Of a DNA stretch of 64,000 bases, positions 24,023-33,171 are shown piece by piece. Source of the DNA: Corynebacterium nuruki S6-4. GTDB lineage: Bacteria; Actinomycetota; Actinomycetes; Mycobacteriales; Mycobacteriaceae. The stretch lies in the NCBI RefSeq assembly GCF_007970465.1, contig NZ_CP042429.1, positions 1 through 64,000 on the forward strand, given 5' to 3'. Position 1 is the first letter of the stretch. Every line of letters begins with the position of its first letter. The notes beneath the pieces were generated by a model. The model did not search any database. It had not been told where the DNA came from and worked only from the letters and a program-made list of their open reading frames with translations. The position numbers and the translations under genes are program-made.

Positions 24023-24046
24023 CAGATTCCGGGTCTCCTTCGCCGG

Positions 24047-25497
24047 TCAGAAGGGGATTTTCTCGTTGCCTTCCTGTCGTGCCGCCGCCATGGCGGCGGC
24101 GGTGCGGGCCCGGTGGGCTGCCAGGGCCTCCTGGTGTTCGGTGCGGGCGGCGGTGCGGCGCTGCAGTCGCTGGTCGAAGGTCAGGTCGGCGTCCGCCAGG
24201 GGACCGGTGGGGCGGGTGACGACCCGGTGGCCGTCGCCGAGGCTCGTGACGTGGGTCGAGCCGTCGGGGAAGGTCGTGTAGTCGAGCAGGCCGCGGGTCT
24301 TGGCGTTGTGGCATGCCCGGCAGAGCTGCTGGGTGGCCCAGGTGGTCGTCGTCGGGGCGCTGTTGTCGGTGTTGTCGCTGCTGTTGGCGGCTTCGTCGAC
24401 ACGGTGGATATGGTCGGTGTCGCACTCGGCGGCGTCGCGTCGGCAGGCGGGCCCGCGGCAGGTGCCGTCGACGCCGATGCGCAGTGCGCGCTGGTTGTCG
24501 GTGACGAACCGGCCGTCGGTCGCGGAGTGCCCGGGCACCGCAAGGTGGGTGACGCGGGCGGTCCAGCGGTCGGTCGCGACGGAGGAGAGCCAGGTGTTCT
24601 CGAAGTGCATGGTGCCGCTGTCGAGGTTGCGGTAGCAGTTCAGGGTGACCGAGACATCACCGGCGGCGCCGTGGACCAGTTCGGCGAAGGCTTTCGCGCG
24701 GCTGGTGTGGTGGGCGGCCGCGACCGCGTCGACGATGCGGAGCGTGCCGGTCGCCTCGTCGGGGGTCATGGTGACGTGAAATGTGGTGGTGTGCGCGTCG
24801 CGGGTGTCGACGGTGAAATCGAGCTGGTGGGCGGGGTCGGCGGGCAGCGGTCCGTCCGTGTCGGGATCGGGTGGCAGGGCGGAGGGATCATGCTGACCGA
24901 CGATCTCGGTGACACTCCGGCGCAGGACACGGGGACCGGGGACGACCTGCCGGCCGCGCGTGGGGGTGAGTGCCTCAGCGAGGTCGGCATCGACGGCGGC
25001 GAGGTGGTCCTCGCCGACGGTCGCCGTGACGTCGGCGAGGATCCGCACCAGGTCGAGGCCGAAGGCACCGCAGGCCAGGGCATCCGCCGTGGCAGGGAGA
25101 CGGGTGAGCATGGTGCCGATGTCGCAGTAGGTCAGGGCTTTTCCCCGGGGTCGGTGGCGAGGCGGGTGATGGTCCGACCGACCTCGTCGGCGCCGGCAGG
25201 GGTGGTGGAGGCCGCGATGGCGAGTTCGGCGCAGTTGGCCGCGACCTTGGCGCGGGCCGCGGGGCCGGCGTCGTCGGCGAGTGGCGCCCAGGATCCGTCG
25301 ATGTCGAGGACCGCCATCTCCAGGACGCGGTCGTCGACGGTCCGGCAGGTGGGACGGTCGACTGTCGGGGTGGCGAGAGTGGTGGTGATGTCGGCGATGC
25401 AGTCGGCGATGTCGTGGCGGTAGAACTCGAATGCGTGGGCGAGAAGAAGTTTGTCGGTGTAGAAGGCGGGTGCGGTGGTGGTGGCTGCTGTTGTCAC
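24047..25497 (-). pseudogene. DUF222/HNH endonuclease gene broken by a frameshift
   Basis: Two reading frames make up one 13E12-family protein. The first (25497-25132) gives 121 residues ending DPGEKP. The second (open from before 25111 down to 24047) carries the rest of DUF222 and an intact HNH motif (CRGPACRRDAAECDTDH, then CRACHNAK). They join if one base is re-read at GGGGAAAAG near 25138-25146, so a single indel or a -1 shift would restore about 480 residues. TTGAAC and TACAGT with a 17-nt spacer (25592-25564, minus strand) form an intact-looking promoter. A true indel, a sequencing error or frameshifting cannot be separated here. Confidence 0.75.
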
Positions 25498-25641
25498 GGT
25501 ATCCCCCGTGGTGACGTCGGTAGCGGAGAGAGTTGCGGTGGTGGCGTCCTGCTCGTGTGTCCGACTGTACCGGCGTCCGGAAGATAGTTCAACCGTTCTA
25601 ATAATATGTGGTCGATGTCGGTGCCCGTCGACGGTCCGCAG

Positions 25642-26217
25642 TCACCACGCCGTGCCCGCGATAATGCGGACGCACATGTCGGCGGCGGCGTCCAGCGGGT
25701 AGGGGGACCGCCGGACACGCGCGAGGGTGAGAGCTCCTTCGACCGAGCTGATGAGGAAGGACGCGGTGACGGTCGCCGACGCGGGGGCGTATCCCACGCG
25801 GACGAGCGCCGCGGCGAGCGCGGCAGTCCAGTCGCGGACGACCTCCGCTGCCGTGGCGTGCAGTTCCGGGGACTCGGCGGGATCCTGGACGGCCGCCCAG
25901 ACCGGACAACCGGCCCGGAACCCGGTGGCGGTGAGCCGGTCGCGGAACCGGGTGCAGAAGTCGGTGACGATCACCGCCGGATCGGTGTCGGCGTCGTCGG
26001 CGGCACGGAGCCGGTCGGTGACGGAGGCGCCGACGGTGCGGACGGCGTCCTGCAGGAGCTCGTCGCGGCCGCCGGGGAAGTGGTGGCGGACCGATCCACG
26101 TGGCGCGTCGGTGCGTTCGAGGACGGCGGCGACGGTGGTGCCGGCCACCCCGTTCTCGGCGAGCAGGGCGGCGGCCCCGGCGATCATGCGGTCTTTTGTG
26201 TCGGTCCGTGCACCCAT
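25642..26217 (-). CDS. TetR-family transcriptional regulator
   Basis: A 191-residue repressor. The N-terminal helix-turn-helix reads AENGVAGTTVAAVLERTDAPRGSVRHHFPGG in outline, typical of TetR. The C-terminal ligand domain resembles the LmrA/YxaF group. It is divergent from a DUF4442 gene, and a 31-bp palindrome fills the gap. Autorepression and control of the DUF4442 gene are inferred. ATG 26217 is chosen as the only start beside the operator. Confidence 0.9.
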   Translation of the reverse strand: MGARTDTKDRMIAGAAALLAENGVAGTTVAAVLERTDAPRGSVRHHFPGGRDELLQDAVRTVGASVTDRLRAADDADTDPAVIVTDFCTRFRDRLTATGFRAGCPVWAAVQDPAESPELHATAAEVVRDWTAALAAALVRVGYAPASATVTASFLISSVEGALTLARVRRSPYPLDAAADMCVRIIAGTAW

Positions 26218-26227
26218 GACTGTCCTC

Positions 26228-26258
26228 TCCGTTATGCTATGCCGCATAGCATAACGGA
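26228..26258. promoter_or_regulatory. 31-bp palindromic operator in the TetR/DUF4442 gap
   Basis: The left arm TCCGTTATGCTATGC and right arm GCATAGCATAACGGA are perfect 15-nt inverted copies around a single central C. The palindrome lies 11 nt from the tetR start codon and 20 nt from the DUF4442 start. It is the obvious binding site for a dimeric TetR protein. Confidence 0.85.
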
Positions 26259-26278
26259 AAACGACAGGGAGATACACC

Positions 26279-26737
26279 ATGCCCAAGTTCAGCCCGACCA
26301 CCATGCGCCGCTTCATGTCCTGGTGGCCGCCGTACCTCGGCGCCGGGATCCGGGTCGAACGCATCGAGGAGGACGGCTCCCGGGTCGTCACCAGCCACAC
26401 CCCGCGGCTGCTGACGAAGAACATCGTCAACACCGCGTTCGGCGGCACCATCCAGTCGATGACCGACCCCTTCTTCATGTACATGTCGATGGTCCGGCTC
26501 GGCGGCGCGTACAACGTGTGGGACGTCGAGGCGGACGTGACCTTCCGCAAACCCGGCCGCGGGAAGATCGTCGCCGACATGCGCACCGACGACGCGACCT
26601 TCGACCTCATCCGGGAGAAGACCGCCGACGGCTCGAAGTACCTGCACTGGTTCGAAGTCGACGTCGTCGACGGAGACGGAGACGTGGTCGCCACGGTGCG
26701 CCGCCGCGTGTACTTCCGCCGGAAGAAGCGCGACTGA
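26279..26737 (+). CDS. DUF4442 hotdog-fold protein
   Basis: A 152-residue protein of the DUF4442 family, which has the hotdog thioesterase fold; the substrate is unknown. Visible landmarks are RFMSWWPPYLGAGIRVE, NTAFGGTIQSMTDPFFMYM, and FRKPGRGKIVADMRTDDATF. A close paralogue lies at 43.96 kb. The AGGGAG ribosome-binding site and the shared palindrome with tetR mark it as the regulated target. Confidence 0.88.
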   Translation: MPKFSPTTMRRFMSWWPPYLGAGIRVERIEEDGSRVVTSHTPRLLTKNIVNTAFGGTIQSMTDPFFMYMSMVRLGGAYNVWDVEADVTFRKPGRGKIVADMRTDDATFDLIREKTADGSKYLHWFEVDVVDGDGDVVATVRRRVYFRRKKRD

Positions 26738-26763
26738 ATCCCGCGCGCCTACAGTGGGCGGCG

Positions 26764-27705
26764 ATGGAGCACCACCACGATCCCTGCAGTCCCGGCCGCA
26801 CTGACGCGGACGCCACCCCGCCGGACGCCGCCCCGCCGGTCCGGGAGGTGTCACCGGTCATCGAGGTCACCCCGTTCTCCCTGGAGTCCGAGGTCATCGC
26901 CCGGTCCGCGCAGATCCCGGTCGTCCTGCTGATCGGGTCCCCGGTCGACCCCGGGACGTCGGCGCTGCGCCGCGATCTGGTGGCACGGGCCGGGGACGCG
27001 GGACTGCAGTGGATCCTCGGCATCGTCGACGCCGACCGGTTCCCCGCAATCGTCGGGCGGCTGCGGCCGGCGTCCCTGCCGTCGGTCAGCGTGATCGCCG
27101 ACGGGACCGGTGTCGCCGTCTGGACGCCCGCCGACGCGTCCGGTGCCGACGGCGTGGACTGCGGTGACTGGATCGGGCAGGTGGTGGCGCAGGTGACCCC
27201 GCGACTGGCGGGGCTTCCGGCGGACACGGTGGTCGCCGGGACCGGCTCCGGCCGTGCAGAGACCGCAGACGTCACCGCCGATCCACGGATGGCGGAGGCT
27301 GCGCGGCTCGTCGGCGAAGGGGACGCCGCGCAGGCGGTGAGGGTCTACGACCGGATGCTCGCCGAGAACCCGGGGCCGACGGCCACCGCGGTCCTCCGCC
27401 AGGCCCAGGCCGCGGTGGCCGTGCTCGCGCGGACGAAGGACATGGACCGCGCCGCGGTCCTCGCCGCTGTCGCGGATGCGCGCACCGGAGCGACGGTGGA
27501 GGTGCCACGGCTGCTGCGGGCGGCGGACGTCCTCGTCCTGCTCGACCGCCCGGCCGAGGCGGTGGACCTGCTGTCGGCGGCCCTGGCGGCACAGGGCGGG
27601 GGAGAGGACCTCCGCGCCCGGACCGTCGAACTCTGCCGGCTGCTGGACCGGGACGCGCCCGCCGCACGACGGGCCCGCGGGAGGATCGCCGCCGCACTGT
27701 TCTGA
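26764..27705 (+). CDS. YbbN/CnoX-like tetratricopeptide protein with thioredoxin-like domain
   Basis: A 313-residue cytosolic protein. Residues 35-150 form a thioredoxin-like domain, but the place of the CxxC motif reads SPVDPGTS, so it cannot act as a thiol redox enzyme. The C-terminal half is TPR-like (EAARLVGEGDAAQAVRVYDRM...). Such proteins work as holdase co-chaperones for GroEL or DnaK. ATG 26764 lies 8 nt past TACAGT with no ribosome-binding site. Confidence 0.8.
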   Translation: MEHHHDPCSPGRTDADATPPDAAPPVREVSPVIEVTPFSLESEVIARSAQIPVVLLIGSPVDPGTSALRRDLVARAGDAGLQWILGIVDADRFPAIVGRLRPASLPSVSVIADGTGVAVWTPADASGADGVDCGDWIGQVVAQVTPRLAGLPADTVVAGTGSGRAETADVTADPRMAEAARLVGEGDAAQAVRVYDRMLAENPGPTATAVLRQAQAAVAVLARTKDMDRAAVLAAVADARTGATVEVPRLLRAADVLVLLDRPAEAVDLLSAALAAQGGGEDLRARTVELCRLLDRDAPAARRARGRIAAALF

Positions 27706-27736
27706 GCCGGACCGCCCGACAGCTATCCTGGCAGGC

Positions 27737-28369
27737 GTGATCACCGTCTCCCAGCTCGGCGCCATGATCCTGGCCTGCGTGGTCCTCATCGCCGTCCCCG
27801 GCCCCTCCGTCATGTTCGTGGTCGGCCGCGCGCTGAGCCACGGCCGCAACGTCGCCCTGCTCACCGCGGTCGGCAATGCGCTGGGCTGCTACACCGCGGG
27901 CGTTCTCGTCGCCGTCGGCCTGGGGCCGCTGCTCGAACGCTGGGACCTGCTGTTCCAGGTCTTCAAATGGGGCGGGGTGCTGTTCCTCATCTGGTTGGGC
28001 ATCCAGGCGGTCCGGCACGCCGGACCGGTGGGGGAGCCGGAGGCCGGACGGGTCGAGGGGGCGTCCTCCCGGTGGAAGGCGGTCCGCGCCGGGGCGCTCG
28101 TCGGATTCACCAACCCGAAGAACCTCGTGATGTTCACCGTCATCGTCCCGCAGTTCATGAATCCGGACGCCGGCAACATGGTGCTGCAGATGATCCTGCT
28201 CGGCCTCGTCCCGCTGTCCGTCGGCCTGGTGTGCGACAGCCTGTGGGCGCTCACCGCCGCCACCGCCCGCGGCTGGCTCACCGGCTCGGCGAAACGGATG
28301 ACCGCGGTGCAGCGGGCCGGCGGTGTGTCCGTCATCGCGGTGGGTGCCTCGGTGGCGGTGACCGGGTAG
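27737..28369 (+). CDS. LysE-family amino acid exporter
   Basis: A 210-residue membrane protein with about six helices. The family signature VPGPSVMFVVGRALSHGRN is at the N-terminus, and GFTNPKNLVMFTVIVPQF follows in the middle. It probably exports amino acids or homoserine-lactone-like compounds; the substrate is not deducible. GTG 27737 lies 7 nt past TATCCT, suggesting a leaderless transcript. Confidence 0.9.
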   Translation: MITVSQLGAMILACVVLIAVPGPSVMFVVGRALSHGRNVALLTAVGNALGCYTAGVLVAVGLGPLLERWDLLFQVFKWGGVLFLIWLGIQAVRHAGPVGEPEAGRVEGASSRWKAVRAGALVGFTNPKNLVMFTVIVPQFMNPDAGNMVLQMILLGLVPLSVGLVCDSLWALTAATARGWLTGSAKRMTAVQRAGGVSVIAVGASVAVTG

Positions 28370-28387
28370 GGACTAGCGTCTTACCCC

Positions 28388-29140
28388 GTGCTCACCGTCG
28401 CTGTCGTCCTGATCGCCGCCGTCCTCATCGGCGCGGTCCTCCAACGCATCACCGGCATGGGCCTCGGCCTCGTCGCCGGGCCGGTCCTCTCGGTGGCACT
28501 CGGCCCGGCCGCGGGAGTGACCGTGGTCAACGGTCTGTCGGTCGTCAACGCGGCGAACAACGCCTGGGCGGTGCGCGCCAGGACCGACTGGCGGCGCTTC
28601 GGCTACCTCGCCGGCGGCCTGGTGCTCGGCTCCGTGCCGGCGGCCTTCGTCGTCACCGCGATCGACGGCCCCTGGCTGCTCATCACCGTCGGCCTGCTGG
28701 TCATGGCGGCGCTGGGTGTGACGATGGTGAAGACCGAGCGGCCGCGGATCAGCCCCCGGGCCCGCGTGCCCATGGTCGTCACCGGTGTGGCCGGGGGATT
28801 CATGAGCACGCTGGTGGGCATCGCCGCGCCCGCGTTCACCATCTACTCGCGGATCACCGGCTGGGACTACCGCGACTTCGTAGCGACGCTGCACCCGGTG
28901 ATCCTCATCGCCAACACCGTCTCCTTCGTCGTCAAGCTCATCGTCCTGGGCGGTGTGGACGTGGGCGGACTGCCGTGGTGGATCTGGGCGGTGGCGCTCG
29001 TGACGATCTTCATCGGGGCGTGGTTCGGCGACCGGCTCAACGACCGGATGTCGAGTGAGGGGATGCGGAAACTGGCGACGCTGCTCGCCTTCGCCGGGGC
29101 GGGGACCCTGCTGGTCGAGGGACTCGTCGAGCTGTTCTAG
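28388..29140 (+). CDS. TauE/SafE-family sulfite/organosulfonate exporter
   Basis: A 250-residue integral membrane protein with seven or eight helices. RITGMGLGLVAGPVLSVALG near the start and FMSTLVGIAAPAF in the middle are the two repeated TauE halves. Its stop TAG shares the CTAG tetranucleotide with the stop of the convergent SCO1664-type gene. The transported anion is unknown. Confidence 0.87.
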   Translation: MLTVAVVLIAAVLIGAVLQRITGMGLGLVAGPVLSVALGPAAGVTVVNGLSVVNAANNAWAVRARTDWRRFGYLAGGLVLGSVPAAFVVTAIDGPWLLITVGLLVMAALGVTMVKTERPRISPRARVPMVVTGVAGGFMSTLVGIAAPAFTIYSRITGWDYRDFVATLHPVILIANTVSFVVKLIVLGGVDVGGLPWWIWAVALVTIFIGAWFGDRLNDRMSSEGMRKLATLLAFAGAGTLLVEGLVELF

Positions 29141-29889
29141 AACACCGGCCAGGGGACCGCGGGCATGTCGCCGGCGGGACCGGGGAAGACCGGCTCCGCC
29201 AGCAGCACCTCGCAGCGCCGGGCCAGGGCCACGACCTCGTCGGCGGACAGCAGCTCACCGAGCCGTGCACCGAAGTCGGCGTCCAGTGCGGTGCGGACGC
29301 CCGCCACCGCGTCCTGCTCCGCCGCGGTGAGTGCCGAACCCGTCCAGCCCCACAGCACCGTGCGCAGACGCGGGGCGGTGTGGAAGGTCAGGCCGTGGTC
29401 CACCCCGAACCGGTGCCCGTCGGCCATCGCGAGGATGTGCGCCCCCTTGCGGTCGGCGTTGTTGGCGAGCACGTCGAACAGTGCCATCCGGCGGAGCTCC
29501 GGACTGTCCTCGTGGACGACGGAGACCGGGGTCTCGTCCGGGGTCAGCCCGTCGAGGACATGGTGCCAGCCGTCCGGGATCTCACCGGCGGGGACGAGGT
29601 CGACCGGGTCCTGCGCCGGGTCGACCTCCTGCCACAACTGCAGCATCCCCGGGCCGAACGGGCCGTCCCCGGACCAGGTGCGCGGGACGATGTCCCAGCC
29701 CAGCTGCTCCGACAGGACATAGGCCGCGACCTCCCGCGCGGCGAGCGTGTGGTCGGGGAAGTCCCACAGCGGCTGTTCGCCACGCACCGGCTTGTACACG
29801 ACCTCGGTCCCCGCCCCGTCGCCGAGCCGGGCGAGGAACGTCGCGTTCGAGGCGGTGGTGATCCGCCCCGTCAGTTCCAGCTCTGCCAC
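29137..29889 (-). CDS. SCO1664-family protein (kinase-like fold)
   Basis: A 250-residue protein of the actinobacterial SCO1664 family, related to PI3/PI4-kinase-like folds. Motifs include VYKPVRGEQPLWDFPD, LANNADRKGAHIL and GVDHGLTFH, which resemble catalytic-loop and metal-binding positions of atypical kinases. It lies 9 nt after the DUF3090 gene and completes a conserved three-gene cluster with the histidine phosphatase. Biochemical function is unknown. Confidence 0.85.
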   Translation of the reverse strand: MAELELTGRITTASNATFLARLGDGAGTEVVYKPVRGEQPLWDFPDHTLAAREVAAYVLSEQLGWDIVPRTWSGDGPFGPGMLQLWQEVDPAQDPVDLVPAGEIPDGWHHVLDGLTPDETPVSVVHEDSPELRRMALFDVLANNADRKGAHILAMADGHRFGVDHGLTFHTAPRLRTVLWGWTGSALTAAEQDAVAGVRTALDADFGARLGELLSADEVVALARRCEVLLAEPVFPGPAGDMPAVPWPVF

Positions 29890-29898
29890 GGTGCGCCG

Positions 29899-30438
29899 CT
29901 ACTGCCGGGAGCCACGGCCCGCGGCGACGATCGCCCGGGTGCGGTCGACGAAGGCACGGGCCGCCCCGACGGGGATCCGCACGATGACGACCTCCTCGGG
30001 CTCCGCCTCCTCGACGGCGGCGGCGAGGGCGTCCTCGTCCAGGTCGGCGGGGTCGAGGGACCCGTCGATGTCGCCGGCGTCCAGCTCGACGACCGGGGCG
30101 GCCTCGATGACGACCTGCGCGGTCGTCGGATCCCATCCCAGGGTGAGTACACCGACCCGGAACTCGTCGTCGAGAGGCAGATCCAGAGGATCATCGTCTA
30201 TCAGCTCGACCGGCGTCTCGTCCGGCACATGGTGCGGGTTACCGTCGCGGTCGCGCAGGGTGGTGAGCAGGTCGTCGATGCCTTCGGCGAGCGCCGCGGA
30301 CTGCTGCTTCTCCAGTGAGACGCTCATCGTGACGCCCCGGTCGCGGACCTGCAGGAAGAACGTCCGGTCACCGGGCAGGCCCACGGTGCCGACGACGAAG
30401 CGGTCGGGCCAGTCGAATCCGTGTGTGGTGGTGGGCAT
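29899..30438 (-). CDS. DUF3090 domain-containing protein
   Basis: A 179-residue actinobacterial protein of unknown function. The family opening FDWPDRFVVGTVGLPGDRTF is clear, and the C-terminal part is acidic. ATG 30438 is 10 nt from the end of the upstream phosphatase gene. A TAGACT hexamer lies 7 nt before it, so it may also have its own leaderless transcript. Confidence 0.88.
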   Translation of the reverse strand: MPTTTHGFDWPDRFVVGTVGLPGDRTFFLQVRDRGVTMSVSLEKQQSAALAEGIDDLLTTLRDRDGNPHHVPDETPVELIDDDPLDLPLDDEFRVGVLTLGWDPTTAQVVIEAAPVVELDAGDIDGSLDPADLDEDALAAAVEEAEPEEVVIVRIPVGAARAFVDRTRAIVAAGRGSRQ

Positions 30439-30448
30439 GGTGACGAGT

Positions 30449-31150
30449 CTAATGCCCTTTGCCGCCGCCCACCTGTGCACCGTCCTGTGAACCACCCTGT
30501 GAACCGGCCGCGGCCAGCCACGACAGGTCGCCGGCGGTGGTGTTCACGCAGAGCACGTGCGGGCCGGCGTCCGTGTAACTGATGACGGTGACGGACGCCG
30601 GATCGGCGTGGACCCGCTGGAAATTGTCGAAGGGCATCCCGTAGGCGTCCGCGACGACGGCCTTGATGATGTCGCCGTGGCTCACCGCCGCCCAGACCGC
30701 CGCCCCGCCGTGCTCCTCACCGATCCGGGCATCGTGGGCACGGACCGCGGCGACGGCGCGGGCCTGCATGTCCGGCAGCGACTCCCCACCCGGGAACACC
30801 GCCTGCGTGGGATGCGCGGTCACCGTCTTCCACAGCGGTTCGGCGGCGAGCTCCGCCAGCGGCCGGTTCTGCCAGTCGCCGTAGTCGCACTCCAGCAGTC
30901 CCGGCTCCGGCACCAGGACCGCGGGGGAGGTGGCGTGCTGCCGGGCCAGAATCGCCTGCGCGGTCTGCCGGGTGCGCTCCAGTGGGCTGGCGACGACGGC
31001 CGCCAACGGCACCGGGGCGAGCCGGTCGGCGGTACGCTGCGCCTGGTCACGCCCGGTCGCGTCGAGCAGGACGCCGGGGGTGCGGCCGGCCAGGACGCCC
31101 GCGGTGTTCGCCGTGCTGCGGCCGTGGCGGACGAGAATGAGGGTGGGCAT
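30449..31150 (-). CDS. Histidine phosphatase family protein
   Basis: A 233-residue phosphoglycerate-mutase-like phosphatase. The catalytic RHG motif (LILVRHGRSTANTAG) and the second His (WAAVSHGDIIKAV) are present. Actinobacterial members beside DUF3090 and SCO1664 genes form a distinct subfamily with unknown substrate. ATG 31150 lies 8 nt past TATCCT on the minus strand. It heads the three-gene cluster. Confidence 0.88.
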   Translation of the reverse strand: MPTLILVRHGRSTANTAGVLAGRTPGVLLDATGRDQAQRTADRLAPVPLAAVVASPLERTRQTAQAILARQHATSPAVLVPEPGLLECDYGDWQNRPLAELAAEPLWKTVTAHPTQAVFPGGESLPDMQARAVAAVRAHDARIGEEHGGAAVWAAVSHGDIIKAVVADAYGMPFDNFQRVHADPASVTVISYTDAGPHVLCVNTTAGDLSWLAAAGSQGGSQDGAQVGGGKGH

Positions 31151-31166
31151 GGTTCCCGAGGATAGG

Positions 31167-31685
31167 TCAGTGGCCTGATTCCAGAGCGAGCAGGAACTTC
31201 TTGGCGTCCGTTCCGCCGCGATAGCCGCCGAGGCCGCCGTCGGTGCGCAGGACACGGTGACAGGGCACGATGACGGGCAGCGGGTTCGTCGCACACGCTG
31301 TGCCGACGGCCCGGACCGCCTTCGGGTTGCCGACGGCCTCCGCCACCTCGCGGTAGGTGGCGGTGCGCCCGTAGGGGATGGTGCTCAGATACTGCTGGAC
31401 GTGCTGTCGGAAGGTACGGTCCGGCCGGTCCAGCGGCAGGTCGAAGTCGCGCCGGGTGCCGGCGAAATACTCGTCGAGCTGGGTGGCCGTGGCCGTCAGC
31501 GTGGCGTCCGCCGGATCCTCGGTGACGGTGGCACCGGACGCCGCGAGCTCATCGAGCACTGTGCCCCAGTCGCCGGAGCTCTCTGACCCGAAGGCGACGC
31601 GCACGAGTCCGGTCGGGGAGGACGCCAGCAGCAGCCGGCCGATCGGGGACCCGACCGTGCGCCAGGCGATGGTGGTGGAGGTCAT
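31167..31685 (-). CDS. ogt: Methylated-DNA--[protein]-cysteine S-methyltransferase
   Basis: A 172-residue suicide repair protein that removes alkyl groups from O6-methylguanine. The acceptor-Cys motif VIVPCHRVL, the YGRTATYREVA helix and GYRGGTDAKKFLLALE are intact. ATG 31685 overlaps the upstream HAD gene stop (ATGA). Its place in an iron-box-controlled operon is unusual and probably only positional. Confidence 0.93.
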   Translation of the reverse strand: MTSTTIAWRTVGSPIGRLLLASSPTGLVRVAFGSESSGDWGTVLDELAASGATVTEDPADATLTATATQLDEYFAGTRRDFDLPLDRPDRTFRQHVQQYLSTIPYGRTATYREVAEAVGNPKAVRAVGTACATNPLPVIVPCHRVLRTDGGLGGYRGGTDAKKFLLALESGH

Positions 31686-32338
31686 GGGACCACGGTAGCG
31701 GAGCGGGTGGCGACCCCGGCATCCCGGAACTTCTGCCCGGTTCTCCGGGATGCCCCGATGAGCACCACGGTTGCTGCGGCGCGGGCGGTGGGCAGGTCTG
31801 AGAAGGAGTCCGTCACGAACTCGGCGCCGGCCAGGTCGATCCCCAGCTCCCGGAGCGCCCCGGCCTTCCGTTCGCCGAGCCGGTGGTCGGTGACGTCGAT
31901 GCCGGTCGGGGTCGCCGACAGTTCGGAGGCGGAGAGCAGGTCGTAGGGGACGCCGGCCCGGTTCAGCAGCGCTGCCGCGAGCCGTCGTTCGGTCGCCGTG
32001 GCGATGACGATGGTGGCGTCCTGTGCTTTCTGGTGGCGGATGCGCGCGACGGCGGAACGGCGGATCCAGGTGCGGCCGGCTCCGACGCGGCGTCCGAAAT
32101 TCTCCACCCGGACCGTGAAGTCTTCCTCGGAGAGTCCGCGCAGGGCGATCCGCGCGATGCGGACGCCGGTCCGTCGGCGGAACTCCTCGTCCCGGCTGAG
32201 GAATCTCCGGACGGCGAGAGGGATCGCGGGGACGAGCCGCAGCGGCCTCCGGCACAGCTGCTCGATGGTGAAGGTGGTGAACGTGTCCCGTGTGGTGATC
32301 ACGCCGTCCAGGTCGTAGACGACCACTTTGGTACTCAT
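31682..32338 (-). CDS. HAD-superfamily hydrolase
   Basis: A 218-residue phosphatase-like protein. Motif I VYDLDGVITT with the nucleophilic Asp, motif II (VIATATERR) and the motif IV acidic pair (FVTDSFSDLP) are visible. The helical cap is of the SerB-like type. It starts 2 nt after the siderophore-interacting-protein gene and is coupled to ogt. The substrate is unknown. Confidence 0.85.
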   Translation of the reverse strand: MSTKVVVYDLDGVITTRDTFTTFTIEQLCRRPLRLVPAIPLAVRRFLSRDEEFRRRTGVRIARIALRGLSEEDFTVRVENFGRRVGAGRTWIRRSAVARIRHQKAQDATIVIATATERRLAAALLNRAGVPYDLLSASELSATPTGIDVTDHRLGERKAGALRELGIDLAGAEFVTDSFSDLPTARAAATVVLIGASRRTGQKFRDAGVATRSATVVP

Positions 32339-32340
32339 GG

Positions 32341-33150
32341 TCAGCTCGGCGCCGACTTCCCGATCTTCCAGTACCCGCTGAAGGTCACGTTCGCCTTCGG
32401 GACGCCGCAGTCGTTGACGAGGTGGCGACGGACACCCTTGATGAGCGCGGACTCGCCGACGGTGAAGGCGTAGAGGTCGGCGGAGATGCTCAGCTCCCGC
32501 AGGGCGGGAAGGGCGAGGGCGCCCGGGTCATCCGAGGGCTTCCGCACCAGCCAGTGCACGGTCACACCCTCGGGGGCGGCGTCGTCCTGCCGGTCCCTCT
32601 CGTCGAAGACCTCGATGATCGCGTGGCCGGTGGCGTCCCGCGGCATGTCGCGGAGGACGCCGAGGGCGGCGGCCATGCCGCTCTCATCGGTCACGATGAG
32701 GGACTGCGCAGCGGGGACGGGTTTCCAGCCGCAGCCCTGGTCCACGAGGGCGACGGGTGCGCCGGGTTCCGCGGACACCGCCCAGGGGCCGGCGACGCCG
32801 GAGTCGCCGTGGATGACGAAGTCCACGTCCAGCTCCGCCGACTGTCCGTCGGTGGCCGGGCGGAAGTCACGGACGGTGTAGTTGCGGATGGTCGGACGGG
32901 TGCCCCTGGGCATCGCCATGAACTTCAGCAGGGTGCCGAAGGTGAACTTCGAGGGGACCTTATCGAGCCGGTCGCCGTCGCGCACCGGGATCGCCAGCCG
33001 GAACCACTGGTCGAAGCCGAGGGGGACGAACGTGTCGAGGTCCTCGCCCGAGAAGGTCACCCGGTGCATGTGGGGCGTGACGCGTTCGCTGCGCGCCACG
33101 CGGGTCCGGACGAGTCCTGAGTCTGCGTGGGTGATGCCGATGTTCGGCAT
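32341..33150 (-). CDS. Siderophore-interacting protein (FAD-dependent ferric-siderophore reductase)
   Basis: A 269-residue cytosolic flavoprotein that reduces ferric siderophores to release iron. The ferredoxin-reductase-like FAD motif RNYTVRDFRP, the preceding HMHRVTFSGEDL, and the C-terminal SIP domain (LYAFTVGESALIKGVRRHL) are present. The ribosome-binding site CGGAGG precedes ATG 33150. A DtxR-type box lies directly upstream, so iron repression is likely. Confidence 0.92.
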   Translation of the reverse strand: MPNIGITHADSGLVRTRVARSERVTPHMHRVTFSGEDLDTFVPLGFDQWFRLAIPVRDGDRLDKVPSKFTFGTLLKFMAMPRGTRPTIRNYTVRDFRPATDGQSAELDVDFVIHGDSGVAGPWAVSAEPGAPVALVDQGCGWKPVPAAQSLIVTDESGMAAALGVLRDMPRDATGHAIIEVFDERDRQDDAAPEGVTVHWLVRKPSDDPGALALPALRELSISADLYAFTVGESALIKGVRRHLVNDCGVPKANVTFSGYWKIGKSAPS

Positions 33151-33171
33151 GGATTTTCCTCCGGGGATTGG

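Noticed and set aside
25132..25146. Programmed -1 frameshifting in the second HNH gene
   Set aside because: In the coding phase the codons are GGG GAA AAG, which do not satisfy the tandem-slippage rule. A simple indel is the more economical explanation.
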